Shown here piece after piece: positions 33,726-41,284 of a stretch of 41,290 bases of DNA (positions are counted from its first letter, which is position 1; each line of letters starts with the position of its first letter). The notes under the pieces were generated by a model, which made no database searches, was not told the DNA's origin, and saw only the letters and a program-made list of their open reading frames with translations. This DNA comes from [Scytonema hofmanni] UTEX 2349 (GTDB lineage Bacteria > Cyanobacteriota > Cyanobacteriia > Cyanobacteriales > Nostocaceae): positions 1,183,362 through 1,224,651 of the forward strand of contig NZ_KK073769.1 in assembly GCF_000582685.1 (NCBI RefSeq), written 5' to 3'. A program made the translations under genes and the position numbers.

Positions 33726-33846
33726 AACGGGTTCTTGCTCCCTTGCTGCTTACGCTGAGAGTGAAAATAATCTTCACTCTTTTTAAACTTTCATGTATTT
33801 TCTTAAGGACAATGTATCTTTATTTAAAGTGAAGTGGCAGTAGTGA

Positions 33847-33932
33847 GAGCCGTAAGGCTCAGGTGTGGTTGCCGTCTAGTAGTAGACTGTAGAGGCTGGA
33901 GAGCCTGTGGAAGCCTAAAATAATAACTTTTA
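33847..33932 (+). ncRNA. Cluster of tandem tetraloop hairpins, candidate structured RNA
   Basis: Three 5-bp stems with 4-base loops follow each other: GAGCC-GTAA-GGCTC (33847-33860), GTCTA-GTAG-TAGAC (33874-33887) and AGGCT-GGAG-AGCCT (33893-33906), then a weak CTAAAA/TTTTAG stem (33914-33932). On the plus strand the first loop is GNRA type (GUAA). It lies in the divergent clpC/DUF3288 gap and could be a 5' leader of the DUF3288 gene, a small RNA, or a repeat relic. Confidence 0.4.
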
Positions 33933-33978
33933 GCTCTTTAAACCTTTACAAAAATAAAATGTAAAATCGGTGTAAATT

Positions 33979-34275
33979 ATGACAGACGCATTCCCAGGTA
34001 AAGACCAGCAACATCCGCTTTACAATCGCGATCGCCCTCTAATAGATATTTTACTATCTCAAGGGCAAACAGACTACAATTTAGCAGAACTTGCTAGATT
34101 GCGAATCCGTTATCAAGGGTTTCCAGGTGCGAGAGACATTCAACAGAGTTTAGATCGAGTCTTGCTGACTTGGGGTTTGACGGAAGCGGAACTTTATGAG
34201 AAAACCCGCCAAATTCACAATTTTGCCAAGATTTACGAAACTCGCGGCAAAAAAGAAGAACAAGATTGGAATTAG
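33979..34275 (+). CDS. DUF3288 family protein
   Basis: A 98-residue cyanobacterial protein. The diagnostic text is KDQQHPLYNRDRPLIDILL, then NLAELARLRIRYQGFPGARD, both typical of DUF3288. The function is unknown. Predicted soluble and helical. ATG 33979 gives MTDAFPGKDQQHPLYN, the usual start. It is divergent from clpC, and its leader region holds a run of small hairpins. A TTGGGCA heptamer repeat begins immediately after the stop. Confidence 0.88.
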   Translation: MTDAFPGKDQQHPLYNRDRPLIDILLSQGQTDYNLAELARLRIRYQGFPGARDIQQSLDRVLLTWGLTEAELYEKTRQIHNFAKIYETRGKKEEQDWN

Positions 34276-34453
34276 GGCATGGGGCATTGGGCATTGGGGA
34301 GGCATTGCGTTGGGGAGCCAGTGCCGTGGGCGGGTTTCCCGACTTGAGGCACCTGGCGTCCGGCTCTGCCGACTTGAAGCATCTGCCGTCATGGGGCAAT
34401 GCCCAATTCTAGTTTTATCTAGTTCGTCATCTGACGTTGGGATGATAAATTGT
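34276..34453. repeat. Heptamer run and iterated spacer repeat
   Basis: 34276-34311 carries TTGGGCA-type heptamers. After it comes a GC-richer block (GGGGAGCCAGTGCCGTGGGC, CCCGACTTGAGGCACCTGGC, GACTTGAAGCATCTGCCGTC) that has internal near-repeats and belongs to a spacer type repeated widely in cyanobacterial genomes. Non-coding. Confidence 0.7.
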
Positions 34454-34678
34454 TTAAGCTTCGGATATTTCGGATATCTTATTTATCTCATCTAAAACTT
34501 CCACGTCTTCAACAGAAGGCAAGGGTAATTGTTTAGCTTGCCGCAGTTGTCTATAAAGCTGTTTTTCGAGACAGTTAGAAGTTTGAGAAGATGATTTGCT
34601 GTTGTATGAGTCGTTTAATCGAGATTCCTCAGTTTCTAGCCCAACTAGGCGTAAAATAAAATCGCGTAGTCTACGCAT
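34454..34678 (-). CDS. Possible small protein, unknown
   Basis: A 74-residue frame, MRRLRDFILRLVGLETEESR and onward, with a basic amphipathic N-terminus and an acidic C-terminus (SVEDVEVLDEINKISEISE). Composition is protein-like, but there is no recognised family, no clear Shine-Dalgarno, and the surroundings are repeats. It could be a real small gene or chance. Confidence 0.35.
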   Translation of the reverse strand: MRRLRDFILRLVGLETEESRLNDSYNSKSSSQTSNCLEKQLYRQLRQAKQLPLPSVEDVEVLDEINKISEISEA

Positions 34679-34815
34679 TACATTTTTGATATCGAAGTAG
34701 ATGATATTTCTAATTACGCAGACCCTTTCATCTAATCAGTAGGTTTTTGCGCTGATGAGATAATTTGAGCGATCGTCTGTTTGTAAAGAAAATCGAAATG
34801 AAAACAGTTCGCGGT

Positions 34816-34932
34816 ACTAGTAGTCTGTCAAGATAAAAATGATGGTTGTAGTAGAGACGTCGCAGTGCTACGTCTGTGAGCGGGTTGTGGATTTGTACAC
34901 AACCATCCAAATATAATTGACAGGCTACTAGT
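34816..34932. mobile_element. 117-bp MITE-like element with nested palindrome
   Basis: Imperfect terminal inverted repeats of about 34 bases: ACTAGTAGTCTGTCAA... GATGGTTGT at the left, and ACAACCATC... TTGACAGGCTACTAGT at the right. The middle holds a degenerate AGACG-family palindrome (34851-34878). Non-coding. Confidence 0.7.
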
Positions 34933-35004
34933 TGGATTATTACGTCAAAAATGTTGAATTCCAAAAGTTAAAATTAATTATCGTATCATAACATCTGCCT
35001 ATAA

Positions 35005-35127
35005 GTAGATAATGGCTTTCAAAAAGGTATAACTTCATTGGGATATCAAATAGCTCACCGTGCAACAATAACTTTCTTTCATCTAAGTAAATGTAGATAA
35101 AGGCTTTTAAAAAGGTATAATTTCATT
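35005..35127 (+). promoter_or_regulatory. Two 35-bp direct repeats upstream of the HTH gene
   Basis: 35005-35039 and 35093-35127 share GTAGATAA-GGCTTT-AAAAAGGTATAA-TTCATT with three mismatches, spaced 88 bases apart. Each contains TATAA(T/C), and the second is a fair -10 box (TATAAT) with TAGATA 16 bases upstream. They may be duplicated promoters or operator sites for the HTH gene 125 bases downstream. Confidence 0.4.
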
Positions 35128-35252
35128 TGTTTGTAGTCAGCGCTAACTACAAATCTAAATAAAAATCTCTGAATACAGGAATAACGGATTTTCTCTGACA
35201 AGAGTAATAAAAGCGGAATAAATACCTTAGCAACACAGATGCACTTTTACCT

Positions 35253-35651
35253 ATGTTATTTGAAACAGCATTGCAACTTATAGAAGCTCGCTTTGAAGCC
35301 AAGACGGGGAAACATCTTACATACCTAGAAAAAGAAATCCTCAAAGCGGCTTGGGATAACGAACCATATAACACAGTTGCCAACAGTTTATACTTGAGTG
35401 TGGGGTATATTAAAGACTTAGCTTACCCCTTGTGGCAGCAAGTTTCAGACTTATTTGGGAAAAAAGTCAATAAGAATAACTTTCGCAATTTACTCACTGA
35501 GCAAAGTGCCATTTCTACTGTTTCTTCGCAGAAAATTCAAGTCAGTGACATTGATCAAGAGGAAATTTTGCTTGAGATTTTAGTGTCAGGTGGGTCGGGG
35601 GGAATAACCCACATCGGAATAACGGTTGTAAATCCACAACTTGTGTCCTGA
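35253..35651 (+). CDS. vMAP-type N-terminal HTH protein, stand-alone
   Basis: A 132-residue protein. Residues about 1-85 match the helix-turn-helix domain usually found at the N-terminus of cyanobacterial NB-ARC/WD40 and vWA-MoxR-associated conflict proteins: TGKHLTYLEKEILKAAWDNE, YNTVANSLYLSVGYIKDLAY, PLWQQVSDLFGKKVNKNNFR. Normally an effector or NTPase module follows. Here only a 45-residue tail remains (DIDQEEILLEILVSGGSGGI), so it is either a small stand-alone regulator or the remnant of a larger gene. ATG 35253 is the natural start. DNA or adaptor binding is inferred from the family. Confidence 0.75.
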   Translation: MLFETALQLIEARFEAKTGKHLTYLEKEILKAAWDNEPYNTVANSLYLSVGYIKDLAYPLWQQVSDLFGKKVNKNNFRNLLTEQSAISTVSSQKIQVSDIDQEEILLEILVSGGSGGITHIGITVVNPQLVS

Positions 35652-35685
35652 TGCAATTTCAGAATCCATTTGCTGGGAATTGCTT

Positions 35686-36249
35686 CTAGTAAACTACATC
35701 TTCGTAAAGCTCGGCTATTGTTCCTTCAAAGTTAATACTGTCTAATCGAAATGATTTATCTTCTGCTGTGTAAGATTGTAAAACCCACAGCCCTTCATCA
35801 TTACGGCGGAAACATTCGACTCGCGGACGTTTGGTGTTAATTAAAACATACTCTTTGAGACTTGATAAGGTTTGGTAATCGGCGAATTTGTCTCCCCGAT
35901 CAAAGGCTTCAGTAGAGTTAGATAAAACCTCGATAATTAAACAGGGAAAACTTTTATACGCAGGAGTTTCCTGATCTCGTTGGTCGCAAGTCACCATGAC
36001 ATCGGGATAGTAATATCGATTTAGAGATTCGATACGTGCTTTCATGTCGGCGATGTAAACACGACAACCTGAGCCACGGACATGATTACGGAGAGGAGCA
36101 AACAGGTTGCCAGCAATGGTAACGTGGGGGTGAAGCGCTCCAGCCATTGCGTAGATGTAGCCGTCGATATATTCATGCTTGATGTCGCTTTGTTCCTCCA
36201 TTTGGAGGTATTCCTCAGGGGTGAGGTAGATTTGAGGTGAAGCAACCAT
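35686..36249 (-). CDS. Uma2 family (DUF820) nuclease-fold protein
   Basis: A 187-residue protein of the Uma2 group, which has a PD-(D/E)xK restriction-endonuclease-like fold and is hugely expanded in cyanobacteria. Signature: LTPEEYLQMEEQSDIKHEYI, the catalytic Asp in YYPDVMVTCD, the Glu in CLIIEVLSNST, and DRGDKFADYQTL with the Lys. Length is normal and the motif residues are intact. The substrate is unknown, although many are linked to mobile DNA. Convergent with the vMAP-type gene. Confidence 0.92.
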   Translation of the reverse strand: MVASPQIYLTPEEYLQMEEQSDIKHEYIDGYIYAMAGALHPHVTIAGNLFAPLRNHVRGSGCRVYIADMKARIESLNRYYYPDVMVTCDQRDQETPAYKSFPCLIIEVLSNSTEAFDRGDKFADYQTLSSLKEYVLINTKRPRVECFRRNDEGLWVLQSYTAEDKSFRLDSINFEGTIAELYEDVVY

Positions 36250-36346
36250 ATTTAAGACCTCAAGGTTAAGTAATGGAAATTTGTTGATTTAATTTCTAGA
36301 ATATCTTTTGTGTGCGATCGCCTTTTCATCAAATGAAAATGTACCT

Positions 36347-36451
36347 CTCACTCGTAGTGAGCGGTTCACCGCTTGGTGCAAACCTGCATGAGCAAGTTAT
36401 GTCTTAGATTCAAGAATCCCCGTCGATTTATCGCGGGGAGTGTCACACTCC
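36347..36451 (+). mobile_element. Five-hairpin run, IS200/IS605 right-end-like remnant
   Basis: Five perfect hairpins follow each other: CTCACT-CGT-AGTGAG (36347-36361), GCGGT-TC-ACCGC (36361-36372), GATTC-AA-GAATC (36407-36418), CCCCG...CGGGG (36418-36438) and GGAGTG-TCA-CACTCC (36437-36451). The GAATCCCCG...CGGGGAGTGTCA text resembles what I recall of right ends of cyanobacterial IS200/IS605 elements, where the tnpB-linked omega RNA ends. No tnpA or tnpB is present, so this would be an orphan end or a nonautonomous element. Confidence 0.45.
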
Positions 36452-36456
36452 AATAC

Positions 36457-37965
36457 TTAGTTATCAACTGTCAGCTTAAATTCTGTCTTTTCTTCTTGTT
36501 TAGACTGCTTAAGGTTATTTTGCTGCTCTTTATACTCACGCAACTGCTTCAATAAGCGTGCTTGGGATGAAGTGGAAGTGCTTAAACTAATTGTAATTTC
36601 TGGCTTTTTGGCAGCACTTTTCTCTTCAGCAGGTGACATATTAATAATCATCACCTTTTGGGTTGCCGTTGGGGCAGGAATAACCAAATCTGATTTATTA
36701 ACAGATGTTTTAAAAGAGTCTAAAGTATCAGCAATTTGCACTTGCTGTTGCATCTGCTCTGTGGAAGAAACCAAAGTACTTAAACCATTCACCAATTGCC
36801 GCAAATTATTTCTAAAAGCGGGATCACCAGTCAACTCATCTAAATCAGATGTAATTTTTTGGGTATTTTCAAATGTTACCCGTGCCGAATCTAAAGTTTG
36901 TTGCAATAGTAGTCGGTTATTTGGGTCGTTGAAGCTTTTGGTAGCATCGCGTAAATTAGTTGATGCGATCGCTGCATTTGCTGAGAGAGTTTCTAAGTTT
37001 TCTAGTAATTTACCTTGAGTGAAGCGATTAACAGTTGGTGATAAACTGCTGACTGTAACGCGTAGTTGATTGCTCGCTTGGCTAAGATTATTTAAAGTAC
37101 CAACTAGCGTCGAACGATTTGTTGTCACTAAACTATCGAGATTTGTCACTAAACTTTTCGCTTGATTTGCAGTCGAACTAATAGTTTTTGCGGTTCTACC
37201 AAATTCAGTTGCAGTTGTGCCTAATTCAGTTGCGGTTGTGCTAAATTGCTTGGCGGTCGTACCAAATTGAATTACTGTTTGATTAGTAGATGTACTAAGT
37301 TTATCTGTTGCCTGTTGCACTGAATTGGCTGTGGTAGAAAATGTACGTAATTGTTGTTGTGCATTTTTGCTCAAAACCTGGAGTTCTCTACTTAAAGCCG
37401 CTATATTAGCAGCTGCTTGGGAGGTACTTTCCAAGGTTTTATTGACAGTTGTATAAAATTTCGGATTACTGTATGCAACAGATAGTTGAGTTGAGCTACG
37501 AATAAGCTCATCAACGCTGATGCCAACCTCACCTTTTAAGCGAGATCCATTACAGACGATAATTTGGGGATTGCAATTTTTTTCTGTAGGTTTAGCTAAA
37601 TCAGTTGCTTGAATTAGCGTTGCTTTTGGTGTGATGTCGATAATGCTTTCGCTAATCAAACCGGATTGATTCGCTTCAACTTTTACATCACGGGGGATTT
37701 TTAATTCAGGTTGAGAAATATCAACTTCCACTTCAACGTTATTTAAACCAGGTTGAATTTTAGAAATACTGCCTACTTTCACACCCCGATAGCGAACAAG
37801 TGTTCCCTTTTGCATTCCGGTAGCGTTAGCAAACTCGATAATAACTTTGTATGAACGTTGAGATGTAGTAACTCTATTCAACCATAGCAGAATCAGTCCA
37901 AATACTCCTAATCCTGCCAAAAGCAATAACCCTACAGAACCCTCTCTAAATGTTCGCGATCGCAT
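36457..37965 (-). CDS. MCE/MlaD-type lipid-transport protein
   Basis: A 502-residue membrane-anchored substrate-binding component of an Mla/TGD-like lipid ABC transporter. One N-terminal membrane helix (about 11-29, VGLLLLAGLGVFGLILLWL), then an MCE domain (about 38-115: YKVIIEFANATGMQKGTLVR, YRGVKVGSISKI, ISESIIDITP), then a long Ser/Thr/Asn/Gln-rich helical region that probably forms a coiled-coil tunnel across the periplasm, and a Lys/Glu-rich C-terminus. Chloroplast TGD2 is the plant relative (family knowledge). Its gene starts 17 bases after the ATPase gene stop, so the two form an operon; no permease (MlaE/TGD1) gene is in this window. Confidence 0.92.
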   Translation of the reverse strand: MRSRTFREGSVGLLLLAGLGVFGLILLWLNRVTTSQRSYKVIIEFANATGMQKGTLVRYRGVKVGSISKIQPGLNNVEVEVDISQPELKIPRDVKVEANQSGLISESIIDITPKATLIQATDLAKPTEKNCNPQIIVCNGSRLKGEVGISVDELIRSSTQLSVAYSNPKFYTTVNKTLESTSQAAANIAALSRELQVLSKNAQQQLRTFSTTANSVQQATDKLSTSTNQTVIQFGTTAKQFSTTATELGTTATEFGRTAKTISSTANQAKSLVTNLDSLVTTNRSTLVGTLNNLSQASNQLRVTVSSLSPTVNRFTQGKLLENLETLSANAAIASTNLRDATKSFNDPNNRLLLQQTLDSARVTFENTQKITSDLDELTGDPAFRNNLRQLVNGLSTLVSSTEQMQQQVQIADTLDSFKTSVNKSDLVIPAPTATQKVMIINMSPAEEKSAAKKPEITISLSTSTSSQARLLKQLREYKEQQNNLKQSKQEEKTEFKLTVDN

Positions 37966-37982
37966 TTTTCTCCTTCTGCCAT

Positions 37983-38768
37983 CTAGCCGACACCTACATG
38001 AATCGGTCCGTGCACACTCCCACTGAGAAATTGTCTAATCAAAGGATGTTCTGTATTCCCAAGTTCATCTATACTACCTTGCCACTGCACTTTACCTTGA
38101 TAGAGAAAAATAACTCTATCAGCGGTACGACGAATCGTACTGTCTTGGTGGGTAACAATGGCATAAGTGCCACATACTCCCTGAGTACATTGTAATTGGC
38201 GAATTAAATCTTCTATTACTGTAGAGGCAATTGGATCAAGTCCGGCTGTCGGCTCATCGTATAGTAAAATTGCTGGTCCTTCTTGTGGGTTGTCTGGGTT
38301 GGACACAACCGCACGGGCAAAACTTACACGTTTTCGCATTCCTCCGGAAAGTTCACTAGGGTAGAGCGAACCGATTCCTGGCAAACCTACCATGTCCAAT
38401 TTTTCTTCAACCAATTCTCGAATGCGCGATCGCGACATTTTTGAGTATTGATAAAGTAAAAACCCGACATTTTGCTCGACTGTCAATGAATCGAATAATG
38501 CTGCCTGCTGAAACACCATCCCAATGCCAACCGGATCAACGCCATCTTCTATCAAACCTTCTCGCCGTACCCCTTGTACATAAATTTCTCCATCATCGGG
38601 AGCCGTTAATCCTGCAATCACTCGTAAAATAGTTGATTTCCCAGTACCACTAGGACCAATAATTCCTAATGCTTCTCCTTGGTAAATTGTCAAGTCTACA
38701 TTGTCTAAAACTTTATTGTCACCAAACGACTTTGAAACACCTTTAAGTTCAATTAATGGTTTATTCAT
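37983..38768 (-). CDS. ABC transporter ATPase, MlaF/TGD3-like
   Basis: A 261-residue cytoplasmic ATPase that powers the MCE lipid transporter. Walker A is GPSGTGKST (38-46), the Q-loop is GMVFQQAALFDSL, the signature is LSGGMRKRVSFARAV, Walker B is ILLYDEPTAGLDP, and the H-loop is AIVTHQD. The MlaF-type LSGGMRKR signature and the adjacent MCE gene give the assignment. The start is ATG 38768 (MNKPLIELKGVSKSF). The open frame continues upstream to 38810 only because the TTGGGCA heptamer repeat reads as MPNAQCPMPNSQ, which is not a real N-terminus. Confidence 0.94.
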   Translation of the reverse strand: MNKPLIELKGVSKSFGDNKVLDNVDLTIYQGEALGIIGPSGTGKSTILRVIAGLTAPDDGEIYVQGVRREGLIEDGVDPVGIGMVFQQAALFDSLTVEQNVGFLLYQYSKMSRSRIRELVEEKLDMVGLPGIGSLYPSELSGGMRKRVSFARAVVSNPDNPQEGPAILLYDEPTAGLDPIASTVIEDLIRQLQCTQGVCGTYAIVTHQDSTIRRTADRVIFLYQGKVQWQGSIDELGNTEHPLIRQFLSGSVHGPIHVGVG

Positions 38769-38780
38769 TAGGAATTGCGA

Positions 38781-38816
38781 ATTGGGCATTGGGCATTGGG
38801 CATTAGGCATTGGGCA
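38781..38816. repeat. Heptamer tandem repeat (TTGGGCA)
   Basis: About five copies of ATTGGGC, one with an A substitution, in the gap between the divergent ATPase and oxidoreductase genes. Confidence 0.9.
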
Positions 38817-38829
38817 AATAACAATTAAC

Positions 38830-38849
38830 AGACGTGATGAATCGCGTCT
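38830..38849. repeat. 20-bp palindrome, AGACG arm family
   Basis: AGACGTGATGAATCGCGTCT, an imperfect palindrome (one mismatch pair) followed by CTAC. It has a fourth core type (GAT/ATC) and lies 12 bases before the oxidoreductase ATG. Confidence 0.7.
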
Positions 38850-38861
38850 CTACTAAAAAAA

Positions 38862-40379
38862 ATGCAAAATTGTGATGTCATAGTCATTGGTAGCGGTATC
38901 GGGGGGTTATGTGCTGCTGGATTACTTGCACGTTATGGCAAGCGAGTAATTGTCTGTGAAAGTCATACAATTGCTGGTGGTGCAGCTCATAGCTTCAGAC
39001 GACGAAAATTTGAATTTGATTCCGGTCCCTCTTTCTATTGTGGTCTGACTGATGCCCAAAGTTTAAATCCTCTCAAACAAGTTCTTGATGTTTTAGGCGA
39101 ATCCCTTTCATGTGTGTCTTACGATCCATTAGGACATTATCACCTTCCTGAAGGCACTTTTGCAGTTTATGGCAATATTGAGCGTTACCTTCATGAGGTG
39201 GAGAAAATTACGTTGCAAGGTGCTAAAGAACTAAAGCAGTTTCAAGAACGTTTATTACCGCTTTATGAAGCAATGAAAGGCATTCCGACTTTAGCTTTGA
39301 GAACAGATTGGCAGATGATTTTGGTGTTAATAAGACGTTATTTGCCATCTTTAACAAAAATGCTCCCCAATTTGCCAATTGTTCAAGCTTCTGTGGGTAA
39401 TGTGATGGATGCAACAGTTAAAGATGCTTGGGTACGACGGCTGATCGATTTAGAATGCTTTCTACTGTCTGGTTTAAAGGCACATGGTACTATTGCCCCA
39501 GAGGTAGCTTTTATGTTAGGTGAACGCTCCCGTTGCGGAGTTGAATATCCTGTGGGTGGTAGTGCGGCAATTGTCAATGCTTTGGTGCGGGGATTAGAAA
39601 AGTTTCATGGTAAGTTGCGCTTGGGGTGTCACGTTGAACAGATTTTAGTAGAGTCTGGCAAAGCTGTTGGTGTCAGGTTACAAAATGGTGAAATTCTCAA
39701 AGCGCCTGTAGTGATTTCTAATGCGACAATTTGGGATACTTATACTAAGTTGTTGCGTCCCGAAGACTTACCCGCATCTTATCGCAAAGTTTCTCTAAAT
39801 ACACCAGCGGTAGATAGTTTTATGCATTTACACTTAGGCATTCGTGGTGAAGGCTTGGAGAATTTGACGGGACATCATGTAGTAGTCCACGATGGACAAC
39901 TTGATATAACTTCACCGGGAAATACTTGCATGATATCGATTCCCAGCGTGTGGGATGCAACTCTAGCACCAGAAAAACATCATGTGGTTCATGCTTATAC
40001 TTTAGAACCTTATGGGGGATGGGAAAAAAATGCACGGTATGAGCAGAAGAAGCAAGAAAGAGCAAAGTCTTTATATCGTGCTTTAGAAAGAATTATCCCA
40101 GATATTCGCGATCGCATTGAGTTAGAATTAATCGGCACACCACTAACTCACGCTCGTTATCTGAGAAGATATCAGGGAACTTATGGACCTGCGATCGCAG
40201 CTGGTAAAGGTATGTTTCCCAACACACACACCCCCATTGCTGGATTGTATCGCGTTGGTGACAGCACTATGCCAGGAATCGGTGTACCGGCAGTAGCTGC
40301 ATCTGGGATATTGTGTGCGAATACTTTGGTTAAGCCAGAACAAACAGCAGAATTGTTGGATAACTTATTGCATTTTTAA
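38862..40379 (+). CDS. FAD-dependent oxidoreductase, carotenoid desaturase/isomerase-like
   Basis: A 505-residue flavoprotein. The N-terminal Rossmann motif is VIVIGSGIGGLCAAGLLARY, with ES at the strand end (CESHTIAGGAAHSF). A central YPVGGSAAIVNALVRGLEK matches the phytoene desaturase/CrtISO/retinol-saturase superfamily, and the C-terminal GLYRVGDSTMPGIGVPAVAA is the FAD-closing motif. The closest group by text is CRTISO/CrtO-like or all-trans-retinol 13,14-reductase-like. I cannot tell the substrate; carotenoid or another isoprenoid is likely. It is divergent from the MlaF gene and stands alone. The ATG at 38862 sits directly before the FAD motif. Confidence 0.9.
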   Translation: MQNCDVIVIGSGIGGLCAAGLLARYGKRVIVCESHTIAGGAAHSFRRRKFEFDSGPSFYCGLTDAQSLNPLKQVLDVLGESLSCVSYDPLGHYHLPEGTFAVYGNIERYLHEVEKITLQGAKELKQFQERLLPLYEAMKGIPTLALRTDWQMILVLIRRYLPSLTKMLPNLPIVQASVGNVMDATVKDAWVRRLIDLECFLLSGLKAHGTIAPEVAFMLGERSRCGVEYPVGGSAAIVNALVRGLEKFHGKLRLGCHVEQILVESGKAVGVRLQNGEILKAPVVISNATIWDTYTKLLRPEDLPASYRKVSLNTPAVDSFMHLHLGIRGEGLENLTGHHVVVHDGQLDITSPGNTCMISIPSVWDATLAPEKHHVVHAYTLEPYGGWEKNARYEQKKQERAKSLYRALERIIPDIRDRIELELIGTPLTHARYLRRYQGTYGPAIAAGKGMFPNTHTPIAGLYRVGDSTMPGIGVPAVAASGILCANTLVKPEQTAELLDNLLHF

Positions 40380-40381
40380 TA

Positions 40382-40488
40382 TATAGCGCTTCTCGGTTGT
40401 GTGCAATACGCCGTGTAGAGACGTAGCACTGCTACGTCTCTACATTTATTTTTTGAACATGTATGTGATTCAAATGAGAACCGCTATA
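40382..40488. mobile_element. 107-bp MITE-like element with 29-bp palindrome
   Basis: TATAGCGCTTCTC (40382-40394) is inverted with one mismatch as GAGAACCGCTATA (40476-40488). Inside is the perfect 29-bp palindrome GTAGAGACGTAGCA-C-TGCTACGTCTCTAC (40415-40443). Non-coding. Confidence 0.75.
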
Positions 40489-40534
40489 GTACAGCATTTC
40501 ATTAATGCGATCGCCAATTAAATTTTGTAATACC

Positions 40535-40756
40535 CGATGCAATGCCATTGTCACCCGATGCAATCGCATTGGATCGCGATCCAATCGCATTGTCACTCGA
40601 TGCAATCGCATTGGATCGCGATCCAATCGCATTGTCACCCGATGCAATCGAATTGTCACTCGATGCAATCGCATTGTGACTCGATACAATCGCATTGTCA
40701 CCCGATACAATCGCATTGTCACCCGATACAATCGCATTGTCACTCGATGCAATCGC
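40535..40756 (+). repeat. 21-bp tandem repeat, about 10.5 copies
   Basis: Ten full units and a half unit of CGATGCAATCGCATTGTCAC + C/T. Each unit can form a small ATGC-AATC-GCAT hairpin. In two places (units 2/3 and 4/5) the TCACC part is replaced by GATCG, giving the 18-bp palindrome ATTGGATCGCGATCCAAT. Units 8-10 share a G-to-A change, which suggests local duplication. There are no spacers, so it is not a CRISPR. It is open in several frames only because 21 is a multiple of three. Confidence 0.93.
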
Positions 40757-40885
40757 GAGGGATATTTTTGCGTTGGTATAAATTCAATCAAAAAGCGCTT
40801 AAAGGCTATCTTTTTTCTGACCGGAATCGTCAAATCTGAAAGTGTAATCTATTACCATGTAGTTGACGCAACTTTGCAGGTTAAA

Positions 40886-41284
40886 ATGACAGGCGAACCG
40901 ATTATAAAATTCACCTTTGCCGTTGACGATCCAGAGTTAGATGACCAGAGACGGCAACAGCTAGCGAACAAGCTGCTACGGGAAATCCGGGATTTGGATG
41001 AAGTAGAAAAGGCAAATCGCACGGAAGATTTGAACCCAGAAGCGGGAAGCAAACCAGGTTTTGCCACTTTGATCGGAGTGCTTACGGCTGAAGTGAGCAT
41101 GAAGAATGTCAAGAGCTTTTTAGGGTTTTTGGGCGATCGCTTGGCAGACAAGCCGATAAAGATTAATATCAAAGTTGGCGAAAAAGAAGTCAACATTGAA
41201 GCAAAAAGCCGAAAAGAGCTACTAGAGAGTGAGAGAATAGCAAAAGACCTGTTAGCAGCAATGGGTGGTGGAGCAAATGCCTAA
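40886..41284 (+). CDS. EACC1-like conflict-system component
   Basis: A 132-residue protein, MTGEPIIKFTFAVDDPELDD, then ELDEVEKANR, SKPGFATLIGVLTAEVSMKN, LFGF-like FLGFLGDRLADKPIKINIK and EIEAKSR-like NIEAKSRKELLES. This layout (a beta strand, an acidic start, a Gly-Ser-Lys loop, a hydrophobic helix, then a beta hairpin and a Ser-Arg-Glu segment) resembles effector-associated constant component 1 (EACC1) proteins. Those accompany caspase-like or other effectors in NTP-dependent conflict systems. The assignment is from memory of the family. ATG 40886 is chosen; the open frame runs further upstream only through the 21-bp repeat. Its stop overlaps the next gene's start. Confidence 0.65.
   Translation: MTGEPIIKFTFAVDDPELDDQRRQQLANKLLREIRDLDEVEKANRTEDLNPEAGSKPGFATLIGVLTAEVSMKNVKSFLGFLGDRLADKPIKINIKVGEKEVNIEAKSRKELLESERIAKDLLAAMGGGANA

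Larger units (their letters stand above)
34679..35252. other. AT-rich gap with MITE-like element and direct repeats
   Basis: 574 bases before the vMAP-type HTH gene. Contents: the inverted-repeat element 34816-34932 and a pair of 35-bp direct repeats (35005-35039, 35093-35127). No gene is seen. Confidence 0.7.
40380..40885. other. Repeat-filled gap before the EACC1-like gene
   Basis: 506 bases made of the MITE-like element 40382-40488 (with a 29-bp palindrome) and the 21-bp tandem repeat 40535-40756. The remaining 130 bases should hold the promoter and ribosome-binding site of the EACC1-like gene. Confidence 0.8.

Noticed and set aside
38769..38810. N-terminal extension of the ABC ATPase (MPNAQCPMPNSQ)
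   Set aside because: It is the translated TTGGGCA heptamer repeat. The conserved ATPase start is MNKPLIELKG at 38768.
40535..40756. Possible CRISPR array or long coding frame from 40505
   Set aside because: The 21-bp units have no spacers. The open frame (NTRCNAIVTRCNRI...) is a by-product of the 21-bp period; the protein family begins at ATG 40886.
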